The notes below the pieces were generated by a model. The model ran no database searches. It had not been told where the DNA came from and worked only from the letters and a program-made list of their open reading frames with translations. From Rhizobium hidalgonense (GTDB lineage Bacteria; Pseudomonadota; Alphaproteobacteria; Rhizobiales; Rhizobiaceae), in assembly GCF_002914525.1 (NCBI RefSeq), contig NZ_LODW01000093.1:124001-188000 (forward strand): a stretch of DNA of 64,000 nt, read 5' to 3'. A program made the position numbers and the translations under genes. Shown here piece after piece: positions 28,494 through 37,113 of this stretch; position 1 is the first letter of the stretch, and each line of letters starts with the position of its first letter.

Positions 28494-29570
28494 TTATTGT
28501 GCCGGCAGCTTGTCGTCGACGCCTTCGACATAGAAATTCATGCCGAGCAGCGTGCCGTCATCGGCCTTCTCGCCGGCCTTCAGCCAGGGCGTGCCGTCCT
28601 GCTTGTTGATCGGGCCGGTGAAGGGATGCAACTCGCCCGACTTGATCTTGGCTTCGGTTTCCTCGGCCATCTTCTTCACGTCGTCAGGCATGTTGGTGTA
28701 GGGCGCCATCTTCAGGATGCCGTCCTTCAGGCCGTCCCAGCTCTGCTCGGACTTCCAGGTGCCGTCGAGCAGCGCGTGCACGCGCTTGGAGTAGTAGGTT
28801 CCCCAGGTGTCGACGATTGCCGTCAGCTGCGCCTTCGGGCCGGCCGCAATCATGTCGGACGCCTGGCCGAAGGCGTGGATGCCGCGTTCTTCGGCAACCT
28901 GCATCGGCGCCGTCGTATCGGTATGCTGCGTCAGCACGTCGACGCCCTGGTCGACCATGGCCTTGGCGGCATCGGCTTCCTTGCCCGGGTCGAACCAGGT
29001 ATTGACCCATATGACCTTGAGCTTGAAGCTCGGATCGACCGACTTGGCGCCTTGCTCGAAGGAGTTGATGCCCATCACCACTTCCGGAATCGGGAAGGAG
29101 GCGATGTAGGCGGCGCCGTGATTCTTCGAGGTCTTCGCGGCGATCTGGCCGAGGATGTAACGGCCTTCGTAGAAGCGCGAATTGTAGGTGGCGAGATTGG
29201 GGCCTGATTTGTAGCCGGTGCCGTGCTCGAACTTCACATCCGGGAACTTGGCGGCGACCTTGACGGTGGCATCCATGAACCCGAAGGACGTGGTGAAGAT
29301 CAGCTTGCAGCCGGAGCGGGCAAGGCGTTCGATGGCGCGCTCGGCGTCCGGTCCTTCAGGCACGTTTTCGAGGTAAGGCGTATCGATCTTGTCGCCGAAT
29401 TCGGCCTGGACCTGCTGGCGGCCGAGATCGTGAGCCTGGGAATAGCCGCCGTCGGTGTGCGAACCGACATAGACGAAGCAGATTTTCGTCTTGTCGGCGG
29501 CCTGTGCGGCAGACGAGATGCCGATCACGGCGGCAGCCGAGGCGGCGAGTGTGAGTGCTAACTTCTTCAT
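28494..29570 (-). CDS. BMP-family ABC transporter substrate-binding protein
   Basis: A 358-residue periplasmic binding protein of the basic-membrane-protein (PnrA/Med) family, which usually bind nucleosides. Signal peptide residues 1-24 end in AQA; there is no lipobox cysteine, so it is a soluble periplasmic protein. Family blocks: FVYVGSHTDGGYSQAHDLGR, GCKLIFTTSFGFMD, YIASFPIPEVVMGIN, VWVNTWFDPGKEADAAK-like segment. It is the last gene of a four-gene minus-strand operon (ATPase, two permeases, binding protein) and is followed by a strong terminator. Nucleoside import is inferred from the family only. Confidence 0.88.
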   Translation of the reverse strand: MKKLALTLAASAAAVIGISSAAQAADKTKICFVYVGSHTDGGYSQAHDLGRQQVQAEFGDKIDTPYLENVPEGPDAERAIERLARSGCKLIFTTSFGFMDATVKVAAKFPDVKFEHGTGYKSGPNLATYNSRFYEGRYILGQIAAKTSKNHGAAYIASFPIPEVVMGINSFEQGAKSVDPSFKLKVIWVNTWFDPGKEADAAKAMVDQGVDVLTQHTDTTAPMQVAEERGIHAFGQASDMIAAGPKAQLTAIVDTWGTYYSKRVHALLDGTWKSEQSWDGLKDGILKMAPYTNMPDDVKKMAEETEAKIKSGELHPFTGPINKQDGTPWLKAGEKADDGTLLGMNFYVEGVDDKLPAQ

Positions 29571-29618
29571 AGTAACCCCTGTTGGTTTGAAGTTGGAAAC
29601 CCGTCTGTTGTTGTTGCT

Positions 29619-30539
29619 TTATCGCTCCGGTACGAAGGCTTTTCCGAGCGACGCGGGCGTGTTGATCAACGTCGTTCGCCGATTATGAGAAATGATGATG
29701 AGAACCACAATAGTCGCGGCATAGGGCAGCATCGAAAGGAACTGCGAGGGAATGCCGAGGCCGAAGGCCTGCGCGTGCAGCTGCAGAATGGTGACCGCAC
29801 CGAAGAGATAACCGCCTGCAAAGACCCGCCACGGCCGCCAGGAGGCGAAAACGACAAGCGCCAGCGTGATCCAGCCGCGGCCGGCCGACATGTTCTCCGC
29901 CCACTGCGGCGTATAAACAAGCGACAGCTGCGCGCCGGCAAGACCGGCACAGGCGCCGCCGAACATCACCGCGAGGTATCGCGTGCGGATGACGTCAATG
30001 CCGAGGGCATGGGCCGAGCCGTGACTGTCGCCGATCGCTCTCAGCTTCAAGCCGGTGCGGCTGCGGAACAGGAACCAGCTGACGCCGATCACCAGCGCAA
30101 TCGAGAGATAGAAGATCAGATCCTGCCTGAAGAGCACATGGCCGATGAGCGGAATATCCGACAGTATGGGAATGACGATCTCTTCCAGCCGGATGCCGGG
30201 CACGCTGACATAGGCTTCGCCGAGCATGCCGGACACACCAAGGCCAAGAAGGGTGAGCGCCAGCCCGGTCGCCACCTGGTTCGCCACCAGCGTCAGCGTC
30301 AGGAAGGCAAACAGCAGCGAGAAAAGCGCGCCTGCCGCAATGCCGCAGACGATGCCGACGTAGGGCGAGCCCGACAGCTGGGCGCCGGCAAAGGCGGCGA
30401 CCGCGCCCATGATCATCATGCCTTCGACACCAAGGTTCAGAACGCCCGAGCGCTCGGCCACCAGCTCGCCGAGGGCGGCGATGACGAGCGGCGTCGAGGC
30501 GGTGATGACAGTCAGCAGAATGGCTTCGAAGATGCTCAT
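29619..30539 (-). CDS. BMP-type ABC transporter permease (second subunit)
   Basis: A 306-residue polytopic membrane protein of the branched-chain/CUT2-like permease superfamily. VLNLGVEGMMIMGAVAAF near residue 35 is the hallmark of the smaller permease of nucleoside (NupQ/YufQ-like) importers; TGLKLRAIGDSHGSAHALGI is a cytoplasmic coupling-region feature. Its ATG overlaps the stop of the preceding permease gene by 4 nt (30536-30539). Confidence 0.86.
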   Translation of the reverse strand: MSIFEAILLTVITASTPLVIAALGELVAERSGVLNLGVEGMMIMGAVAAFAGAQLSGSPYVGIVCGIAAGALFSLLFAFLTLTLVANQVATGLALTLLGLGVSGMLGEAYVSVPGIRLEEIVIPILSDIPLIGHVLFRQDLIFYLSIALVIGVSWFLFRSRTGLKLRAIGDSHGSAHALGIDVIRTRYLAVMFGGACAGLAGAQLSLVYTPQWAENMSAGRGWITLALVVFASWRPWRVFAGGYLFGAVTILQLHAQAFGLGIPSQFLSMLPYAATIVVLIIISHNRRTTLINTPASLGKAFVPER

Positions 30540-31621
30540 GCCGCCCCGCCCTTTAGCCGCGACCAGACGATGCGGATTTTGTAATAGATCAGTGTATCGC
30601 AGGAGAGCACGAAGAAGAGCAGCAGGCCCTGGAAGACGCGGGTGACCTTGTCGGAGACGCCGAGCGACAGCTGTGCCGCCTCGCCGCCGAGATAGGTGAG
30701 CGCCAGCACCAGGCCCGAGGCAATGATGCCGAGCGGATTAAGGCGGCCGAGAAAGGCGACGATGATGGCGGTAAAACCGTAGCCTGGCGAGATCGCCGGT
30801 TGCAGGTGGCCAATCGAGCCTGAGACCTCACTGATGCCGGCAAGGCCAGCAAGAGCGCCTGAGAACAGGAAGCTGAACCAGATCATCTTCCTGGAGGAGA
30901 AACCGGCAAAGCGCCCTGCCCGATCGGATTGGCCGAGCACGACGATCTCGAAGCCCTTCAGCGTATAACGCAGCATGAACCAGACGGCGATGGCCGCCAC
31001 AATTGCAAAGATGAAGGCCCAATGGGCGCGGCCCGATTCTTCCCAGATCGCCGGCAGCACCGCTTCCGGAGCGAAATCGCGCGAGACCGGGAAGTTGAAG
31101 CCTTTCGGATCGCGCCAGGCGCCGCGGATCAGCCAGTCGAGGAAGAGCTGGGCAATATAGACCAGCATGAGCGATGTCAGGATCTCGTTGGTGTTGAAAT
31201 GCGCCTTCAAAAGCGCCGGAATAGCCGCAAACAGCGCGCCGCCGAGCGCGCCTGATATCAGCATCAGCGGCAGCACCAGCGGCGAATGCCAGTCGTAGAA
31301 GACGATCGGCAGATAGGAGCCGGTGATGGCGCCGATGGTGAACTGGCCTTCGGCGCCGATATTCCAGTTGTTCGAGCGATAACAGACGGCGAGACCGACG
31401 GCGATCAGGATCAGCGGTGCGGCCTTGATCGCCAACTCATGCAGTGACCAGACCTCGAGCAGCGGCTCGACGAAGAAGGCGTCCAGTGCTTCGACCGGGT
31501 CCTTGCCCAGCATGGCGAACATGATGGCGCCGAAGGCGAGCGTCAGGACAAGAGCCAGGAGCGGCGAGACGAAAGCGTAGAGCTTCGAGACGTCGGGGCG
31601 TTTTTCCAGTTCAATGCGCAT
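30536..31621 (-). CDS. BMP-type ABC transporter permease (first subunit)
   Basis: A 361-residue membrane protein with about nine hydrophobic segments; CYRSNNWNIGAEGQFTIGAI is the signature of the larger permease of nucleoside-type importers (NupP/YufP-like), and GYGFTAIIVAFLGRLNPLG follows. The start at 31621 (MRIELEKRPD) lies inside the last codons of the ATPase gene (11-nt overlap); an ATG 15 nt earlier would also be in frame. Confidence 0.86.
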   Translation of the reverse strand: MRIELEKRPDVSKLYAFVSPLLALVLTLAFGAIMFAMLGKDPVEALDAFFVEPLLEVWSLHELAIKAAPLILIAVGLAVCYRSNNWNIGAEGQFTIGAITGSYLPIVFYDWHSPLVLPLMLISGALGGALFAAIPALLKAHFNTNEILTSLMLVYIAQLFLDWLIRGAWRDPKGFNFPVSRDFAPEAVLPAIWEESGRAHWAFIFAIVAAIAVWFMLRYTLKGFEIVVLGQSDRAGRFAGFSSRKMIWFSFLFSGALAGLAGISEVSGSIGHLQPAISPGYGFTAIIVAFLGRLNPLGIIASGLVLALTYLGGEAAQLSLGVSDKVTRVFQGLLLFFVLSCDTLIYYKIRIVWSRLKGGAA

Positions 31622-33179
31622 GCGCTGCCTCCGCACCGGGGCTGCTCTGATGCAGGCCGCCCATCAGCAGGCCGATCTTTTCACGCGTCAGTTCGCCCGC
31701 CGGGAACGGGCTGGAAAGGCGGCCTTCGGAGATGACGGCAATATCGGTCGCCACTTCGAATATCTCATCGAGATCCTGGCTTATGACGACGACGGCCGAA
31801 CCATTTCTGGCAAGATCGACGAGAGCCTGGCGGATGCGGCTTGCAGCCCCGGCATCCACACCCCAGGTCGGCTGGTTAACGACGAGGACGGCCGGCTGGC
31901 GGTCGAGCTCGCGGCCGACGATGAATTTCTGCAGATTGCCGCCGGACAAGGAGCCGGCCGCCGGATCATCACCGCTTTTGCGGACATCCATCGCTTCGGA
32001 AATCCGCCGCGCGGCGGATTTCACCGCGCCGTGGCGGATGATGCCGAGCAGACCGAGAAATGCCTTGCGATCCGACTGGCTGCGGGCCAGCACCAGATTG
32101 TCCGACAGTTTCATGGCGGAGACGGCGGCATGGCCGTGCCGCTCCTCCGGCACGAAGCCGGCGCCGAGCAGGCGGCGGGCGGTAATGCCCCGATCCCCCA
32201 CGGGCCTGTTGCGGATGACGATCGCATGGGCCGAGTCGACCGGATATTCACCGGAGAGCGCATCGAAAAGTTCGCTCTGGCCGTTGCCGGCAACGCCGGC
32301 AATCGCCAGGATTTCACCTGCACGCACCGTCATCGAGACATCGCGCAGCGGCATGGCGAAAGGTGTGCGCGCGGCGACGGAAAGGTTGGCAACGGCCAGC
32401 TGCACCTCGCCTTTGTTGCTGCGTTCGGGATGGGTGACGGCCGCCACCTCACTGCCGACCATCATGCGGGCAAGCGAGGCGGGCGTTTCCTGCTTCGGAT
32501 CGCAGGCGCCGGTGACGCGGCCATGGCGCAGCACCGTGGCGCGATCGCAGATGCGCTGCACCTCTTCCAGGCGGTGGCTGATATAGAGAACCGAACGGCC
32601 CTCGGCGCGCAGCTTGAACAGCGTCTCGAACAGCCTGTCGGCCTCCTGCGGCGTCAGCACCGAGGTCGGCTCGTCGAGAATGATCAGCTTCGGGTTCTGC
32701 AGCAGCGCCCGGACGATCTCGATGCGCTGGCGCTCGCCGACCGAGAGATCGGCGACATGGGCATGCGGATCGAGCGGCAGGCCGTAGGCTTGCGACAGCG
32801 TCCTCGCCTCTTCGGCGATCCTGTCGATCGGGACGGCGTCATCGAGCGACAGCGCGATGTTTTCGGCAACCGTCAGCGCCTCGAACAGCGAAAAATGCTG
32901 GAAGACCATGCCGATGCCGTGCTTGCGGGCTTCACCCGGCGAGGTGATCGCAACAGGCTCGCCCTGCCAGAGGATATGTCCGTTGGTCGGCTCCAGCACG
33001 CCGAACAGCATCTTCACCAGGGTGGATTTGCCTGCGCCATTTTCGCCGAGAAGCGCGTGAATTTCGCCCGGCGCGATATCGAGATCGATTTCATTGCAGG
33101 CGGCAAAGCCACCGAAAAACTTCGTCAGCTTCTGCACGGATAATAACGCACCGGAATCCGGCACATTCAATGGCGACAC
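31611..33179 (-). CDS. BMP-type ABC transporter ATPase (two ABC domains)
   Basis: A 522-residue double-domain ATPase. The first domain has LLGENGAGKSTLVKMLFG and LIILDEPTSVLTPQEAD; the second has GVAGNGQSELFDALSGEYP, the signature SLSGGNLQKFIVGREL and VVNQPTWGVDAGAA, in which the Walker B acidic residues are replaced (NQP), as in nucleoside-type transporters. The start is GTG at 33179 with GAGGGG five nt upstream. It is the first gene of the BMP operon; the qor gene ends 39 nt upstream on the same strand. Confidence 0.88.
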   Translation of the reverse strand: MSPLNVPDSGALLSVQKLTKFFGGFAACNEIDLDIAPGEIHALLGENGAGKSTLVKMLFGVLEPTNGHILWQGEPVAITSPGEARKHGIGMVFQHFSLFEALTVAENIALSLDDAVPIDRIAEEARTLSQAYGLPLDPHAHVADLSVGERQRIEIVRALLQNPKLIILDEPTSVLTPQEADRLFETLFKLRAEGRSVLYISHRLEEVQRICDRATVLRHGRVTGACDPKQETPASLARMMVGSEVAAVTHPERSNKGEVQLAVANLSVAARTPFAMPLRDVSMTVRAGEILAIAGVAGNGQSELFDALSGEYPVDSAHAIVIRNRPVGDRGITARRLLGAGFVPEERHGHAAVSAMKLSDNLVLARSQSDRKAFLGLLGIIRHGAVKSAARRISEAMDVRKSGDDPAAGSLSGGNLQKFIVGRELDRQPAVLVVNQPTWGVDAGAASRIRQALVDLARNGSAVVVISQDLDEIFEVATDIAVISEGRLSSPFPAGELTREKIGLLMGGLHQSSPGAEAAHAH

Positions 33180-33218
33180 GTTCCCCTCATTTCTTCTGCC
33201 AACCGGTCCGTTCGGATC

Positions 33219-34199
33219 TCATGGAATCAGCAGCGTCGTTCCTGTTGTTTTTCTTGTTTCCAGATCCGCGTGAGCCCGCCCAACCTCACGTAACGGATAG
33301 GTTTGATTGATATTGATACGCACTTTGTTGCTTTGCACAACATCAAATAGCGCTTTGGCACTGTCGATCAGTTCCTGGCGCGCGGCGATGTAAGTGAAGA
33401 GTGTCGGCCGCGTCGCATAGAGCGAGCCCTTCTGCGCCAGCATGGCAAGGGTGAAATTCTCGATCGGCCCCGAGGACTGGCCGAAGGAGGCGAAGAGGCC
33501 GCGCGGCTTCAGGCAATCGAGCGACTGTGGAAAAGTATCGCGGCCGATCGAATCATAGACGACATCGACACCCTTGCCGCCGGTTATCTCGCGGACACGC
33601 TTCGCGAAATCATCGCTCTTGTAATTGATCACATGGTCATAGCCATGGGCGCGCGCCAACTCGATCTTCTCCTCGGAGCCCGCCGTGCCGATGACGGTGG
33701 CGCCGAGCGCCTTTGCCCATTGGCCGGCGATCAGTCCGACGCCGCCGGCAGCGGCATGAAACAACAAGACCGTTTCAGGGCCGACCTTGAAGGTGCGGTT
33801 CAAGAGATACTCGGCGGTCATGCCCTTCAGCATCATCGCCGCCGCCGTTTCGAGTTCGATGCCATCAGGCACATGCACGAGATGGCGGACGTCGATATTG
33901 CGCTCAGCGCTATAGGCGCCGTCGGCGCTGGCATAGGCCACGCGATCGCCGAGCTTGAAATCCGTAACACCGGGACCGACCGCCGTGACGGTGCCGGCCC
34001 CCTCCTTGCCGGTGACGAACGGCAGATGTGGCACCTTGTAGGAGCCGTTGCGGAAATAGACATCGATGAAATTGAGGCCCACCGCCGCCTGGCGGATCTG
34101 CACCTCACCGGTCGATGGCTCGGGGAGATCGACGTCGACATAGTCGAAAACCTCAGGCCCGCCCGTCCGTGAAAATGAAACCGCCTGCGTCTTCGTCAT
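33219..34199 (-). CDS. NADPH:quinone oxidoreductase (zeta-crystallin-like MDR)
   Basis: A 326-residue zinc-free member of the medium-chain dehydrogenase/reductase superfamily, predicted to reduce quinones with NADPH. GLNFIDVYFRNGSYKVP and GKEGAGTVTAVGPGV form the catalytic domain; the nucleotide-binding AAAGGVGLIAGQWAKALGA and a phosphate-binding loop follow; VYDSIGRDTF and the C-terminal GTTLLIP complete the QOR pattern. Its ATG lies one base past the pcs stop, so it is the second gene of a pcs-qor unit. Confidence 0.9.
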   Translation of the reverse strand: MTKTQAVSFSRTGGPEVFDYVDVDLPEPSTGEVQIRQAAVGLNFIDVYFRNGSYKVPHLPFVTGKEGAGTVTAVGPGVTDFKLGDRVAYASADGAYSAERNIDVRHLVHVPDGIELETAAAMMLKGMTAEYLLNRTFKVGPETVLLFHAAAGGVGLIAGQWAKALGATVIGTAGSEEKIELARAHGYDHVINYKSDDFAKRVREITGGKGVDVVYDSIGRDTFPQSLDCLKPRGLFASFGQSSGPIENFTLAMLAQKGSLYATRPTLFTYIAARQELIDSAKALFDVVQSNKVRININQTYPLREVGRAHADLETRKTTGTTLLIP

Positions 34200-34200
34200 C

Positions 34201-34938
34201 TCAACCGTCCTTTGTTTCGCGTCCGAGAGCGGGGAAGAATTGCAGCACCGCGCCGATGACGTAAAGATAGAGCCCGGTCACGATGAAGAGAATGAGCGCC
34301 CATTCAGGCGTGTCGAAATGCATCAGCAGCGAAAAAATGCCGAGCGCCGACCAGAGGAAAAAGACACCGAGGTTGAGCGGGCGCAGCCTTTTGACCCGGA
34401 CCGGATGCAGGAAATTGATCGGCAGGAAGGTCAACACTACCGAGACGATGACGACGGCGAGCGCGGTCATGGCACTGGCATCGATAACGAACAGCGTAAA
34501 GACGATCATGTTCCAGACGACGGGGAAGCCGGAGAAGAAATACTCATCCGTCTTCATGCCCATGTCGGCATAGTAGATGGCGCTCGAAACGACGATCAAG
34601 CCGGCGGCGACGAAGGACCAGGGCTCGCCGATCATGCCGCTCTGATAGAGCGCGAAAGCCGGCAGCAGCACATAGGTGACGTAATCGATGATATTGTCGA
34701 GCGTATCACCCGACCAGTTCGGCAGCACTTCCTTGACGCGCACCTTGCGGGCGATCGGTCCGTCTATGCCGTCGACGAGCAGGGCAAGGCCCAGCCACCA
34801 GAACATGTCGATGAAGCGGTGTTCGGCAGCGGCAACGACGCCGAGAAAGGCAAGGAAGGAGCCCGAGGCCGTCAGGATATGGACTGAGAAGGCGCGCATC
34901 TCCGCGTAAGGAACGCGCTTGTAGTTGAAAATTTTCAT
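34201..34938 (-). CDS. pcs: Phosphatidylcholine synthase
   Basis: Inner-membrane enzyme that condenses choline with CDP-diacylglycerol to make phosphatidylcholine, the one-step pathway found in rhizobia and some other host-associated bacteria. The 245-residue protein has about eight membrane segments and the modified CDP-alcohol phosphotransferase signature DGIDGPIARKVRVKEVLPNW followed by SGDTLDNIIDYVTY. Length matches the Sinorhizobium Pcs (about 240 residues). It is the first gene of a two-gene unit with qor and diverges from fpr. Confidence 0.95.
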   Translation of the reverse strand: MKIFNYKRVPYAEMRAFSVHILTASGSFLAFLGVVAAAEHRFIDMFWWLGLALLVDGIDGPIARKVRVKEVLPNWSGDTLDNIIDYVTYVLLPAFALYQSGMIGEPWSFVAAGLIVVSSAIYYADMGMKTDEYFFSGFPVVWNMIVFTLFVIDASAMTALAVVIVSVVLTFLPINFLHPVRVKRLRPLNLGVFFLWSALGIFSLLMHFDTPEWALILFIVTGLYLYVIGAVLQFFPALGRETKDG

Positions 34939-35297
34939 ATTCCCCCGACCGCCCTATCGCGCTCGCCCCGGCAAGCGTCTTTATTCGCCACACATCGCCC
35001 GACCCCTCTTCCTGAATCGGGTCCCGACACCGTAGGTCTTTGTTGTCGCACCGTTTTTGCTGAAAACCGGCATGCAGTTGCGGCGCGCCGCTCTAATATG
35101 CATCCTTTGCCGGGCTTCGCCAGCGGGAAAACGACATTCCCCGCCTGCCCCTCCCTCCCCATTGAATCCTGACGATGACATGCATATTTCCCTTCTGGAG
35201 CGTCGCGTGGAATGGAATGCCTTTAATTCGGGCCCGATTTGTAATATCTCGCTCGCATCCGACAGTTCATCCGACGAATACGGGATCCGCTACCGAA
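34939..35297. other. Divergent intergenic region pcs / fpr
   Basis: This 359-nt spacer has no gene I can support: open frames in it lack ribosome sites and resemblance to any family. It must contain the promoters of pcs (leftward) and fpr (rightward), but I cannot fix either. A weak hairpin (CCCGACCCC with GGGTC, about 34998-35027) lies on the pcs side. Confidence 0.6.
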
Positions 35298-36110
35298 ATG
35301 AACGCGCCTGCAAAGACCGAAGACTTCGCCACGTCCATCCCCGCCGGCGTCTATGCCGAGACGGTGCTTGCTGTGACGCATTACACCGACCGGCTCTTCC
35401 GCTTCACGATGACCCGGCCGCAGGGCTTCCGTTTCCGTTCCGGCGAATTTGCGATGATCGGCCTGATGGTCGAGGGCAAACCGGTCTTCCGCGCCTATTC
35501 GATCGCCAGCCCCGCCTGGGCCGAAGAGCTCGAGTTCTTCTCGATCAAGGTGCCGGACGGCCCGCTGACCTCGCATCTGCAGGCGATCAAGCCGGGCGAC
35601 CAGGTGCTGATGCGCAAGAAGCCGACGGGCACGCTGGTGCTCGACGCGCTGACGCCGGGCCGTCGTCTCTATATGTTCTCGACGGGAACGGGTGTTGCGC
35701 CTTTCGCCAGCCTGATCCGCGATCCCGAGACCTATGAGAAGTTCGAGGAAGTCATCCTCACCCATACAACCCGCGATGTCGCCGAGCTGCAATACGGCTT
35801 CGACCTCGTCAACGAGATCGAGAACGACGAGTTGCTGAAGGAAGTGGTCGGTGACAAGCTGCGCCATTATGCGACCGTCACGCGCGAGGATTTCGAATAT
35901 CGCGGCCGCATCACCGACCTGATCTCGTCGGGCAAGCTGTTTACCGATCTCGGCGTACCGCCACTCGATCCAGCGATCGACCGCGGCATGATCTGCGGTT
36001 CCTCGGCCATGCTGAAGGACACCAAGGAACTGCTCGAAAAGGCCGGCCTCAATGAAGGCGCCAATAGCAAGCCTGCCGAATTCGTCATCGAGCGCGCTTT
36101 CGTCGGCTGA
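35298..36110 (+). CDS. fpr: Ferredoxin-NADP reductase
   Basis: FAD enzyme passing electrons between NADPH and ferredoxin/flavodoxin, with a role in redox balance and oxidative stress. The 270-residue product shows the FAD-binding RAYSIASPAW motif, GPLTSHLQ, the NADP-binding STGTGVAPFASLIRDP block, ICGSSAMLKDTKELLE and a C-terminal AFVG, characteristic of bacterial plant-type FNR subclass I. The ATG at 35298 (MNAPAKTEDFA) is the only start giving the family N-terminus, though its ribosome site is weak; upstream in-frame sequence is not FNR-like. Confidence 0.93.
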   Translation: MNAPAKTEDFATSIPAGVYAETVLAVTHYTDRLFRFTMTRPQGFRFRSGEFAMIGLMVEGKPVFRAYSIASPAWAEELEFFSIKVPDGPLTSHLQAIKPGDQVLMRKKPTGTLVLDALTPGRRLYMFSTGTGVAPFASLIRDPETYEKFEEVILTHTTRDVAELQYGFDLVNEIENDELLKEVVGDKLRHYATVTREDFEYRGRITDLISSGKLFTDLGVPPLDPAIDRGMICGSSAMLKDTKELLEKAGLNEGANSKPAEFVIERAFVG

Positions 36111-36161
36111 GGTTTTCTCCGACAACCAGATCTGACGGCGGCTCCGGAAACGGGGCCGCTT

Positions 36162-36776
36162 TTATTTGCGGGCGAGATAGTCGATCAGTACCGCCATGGC
36201 GGCGCGCGCTTCTTCCGCCCTGCCCTGATGGATGGCGCGGATGACGGCGACGTGCAGCGTGATGGCGCGGTCGGTGCGCTCCGGGTTCGCGGTGGAATAC
36301 CAGAGGCGGCGAGAATGCGTCTGCACCGGACCGAGCGCGGCGGTGATGAAGCCGTTGGGACAGGCCTCTTCGAGGATTTCGTCGAAGGCTTTATCGGCGG
36401 CGAAGAAGCCGGCGAGATCGCCGGTGACGGCGCATTCGTCCATGGCGTCGGCGCAGTCGTTAAGGCGCTGGCGCTGCTCATCCGTCGCATGTTTGGCGGC
36501 AAGGCTTGCCGCAATCGGCTCCAGCTCACGGCGCACCTGCATGACATTACCATGATCCTCGGGCGCGATCCCAGCCACCTGCAGCCCGACCCGCGGCTTC
36601 ACCAGGATCAGCCCCTGCCAGGCAAGCTTCTGGATCGCCTCACGCACCGGCGTGCGCCCATGGCCCGCCATGTCGATCAGCTGTTTTTCGGTAACGAGCG
36701 CGCCTGGCTTCAGCGCCAGTGTGACGATCAGGTGCTCCAGCGCGAGATAGGCGAGATGACTCTGTGACGTCTGCAT
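36162..36776 (-). CDS. GntR-family regulator, FCD subgroup
   Basis: A 204-residue regulator: winged HTH in residues 1-65 (KQLIDMAGHGRTPVREAIQKL) and a compact FCD domain (ADKAFDEILEEA, HVAVIRAIHQGRAEEARAAM). ATG at 36776 (MQTSQSHLAYLALEHLI) gives the usual short N-terminal arm. It converges with fpr (51 nt between stops) and no catabolic genes adjoin it, so its regulon is not evident. Two related imperfect palindromes upstream suggest autoregulation. Confidence 0.85.
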   Translation of the reverse strand: MQTSQSHLAYLALEHLIVTLALKPGALVTEKQLIDMAGHGRTPVREAIQKLAWQGLILVKPRVGLQVAGIAPEDHGNVMQVRRELEPIAASLAAKHATDEQRQRLNDCADAMDECAVTGDLAGFFAADKAFDEILEEACPNGFITAALGPVQTHSRRLWYSTANPERTDRAITLHVAVIRAIHQGRAEEARAAMAVLIDYLARK

Positions 36777-36797
36777 GCTGAAAATCCGGCGCCGATC

Positions 36798-36859
36798 TGA
36801 TATATCAAATGGTTGCACGACAAAAAGCCGAAGACAAGTCGGCATTGAAATATCAGAAT
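36798..36859. promoter_or_regulatory. Two related operator-like sites upstream of the GntR gene
   Basis: TGATATATCA (36798-36807) is a perfect palindrome in the context TCTGATATATCAAA. About 48 nt upstream, TTGAAATATCAGAA (36845-36858) repeats the same half-site in the other orientation (TATCAGA shared). Placement 20-80 nt ahead of a GntR start codon fits autorepression. Confidence 0.45.
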
Positions 36860-36941
36860 AGAGACAAATAGATAACAGCGGCGTGAGTTTCGTGGACTCA
36901 GGCGTCTACGCTACGAAAGAACTCATTTTTCCGCCCCACCC

Positions 36942-37003
36942 TCCGTCATGCTCACAGCATCCACCGGCAGTGGCATGGATCCTCGGCTTAAGACCGAGAG
37001 GAC
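36942..37003. repeat. Palindromic intergenic element
   Basis: CTCGGCTTAAGACCGAG (about 36982-36998) is an interrupted palindrome, and it is enclosed by CCTCCGTCAT on the left and AGGACGGAG on the right, an outer inverted repeat. The layout resembles the short CCGTCAT...ATGACGG elements scattered in rhizobial intergenic DNA. The rest of the 337-nt spacer 36777-37113 contains no supported gene. Confidence 0.45.
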
Positions 37004-37113
37004 GGAGAATGAGGTTGGCGTTCTGCCAAACTCACCCTCGCGTAAAGAGCCACGCCGCGTCACCCCCAATATCAGGCCGCGCCCTGCCCTCGATCAACCC
37101 TTGCGATCGCGCT

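Noticed and set aside
31614..33143. 509-codon plus-strand open frame opposite the BMP-type ATPase
   Set aside because: Antisense shadow; the minus-strand ATPase carries all ABC motifs.
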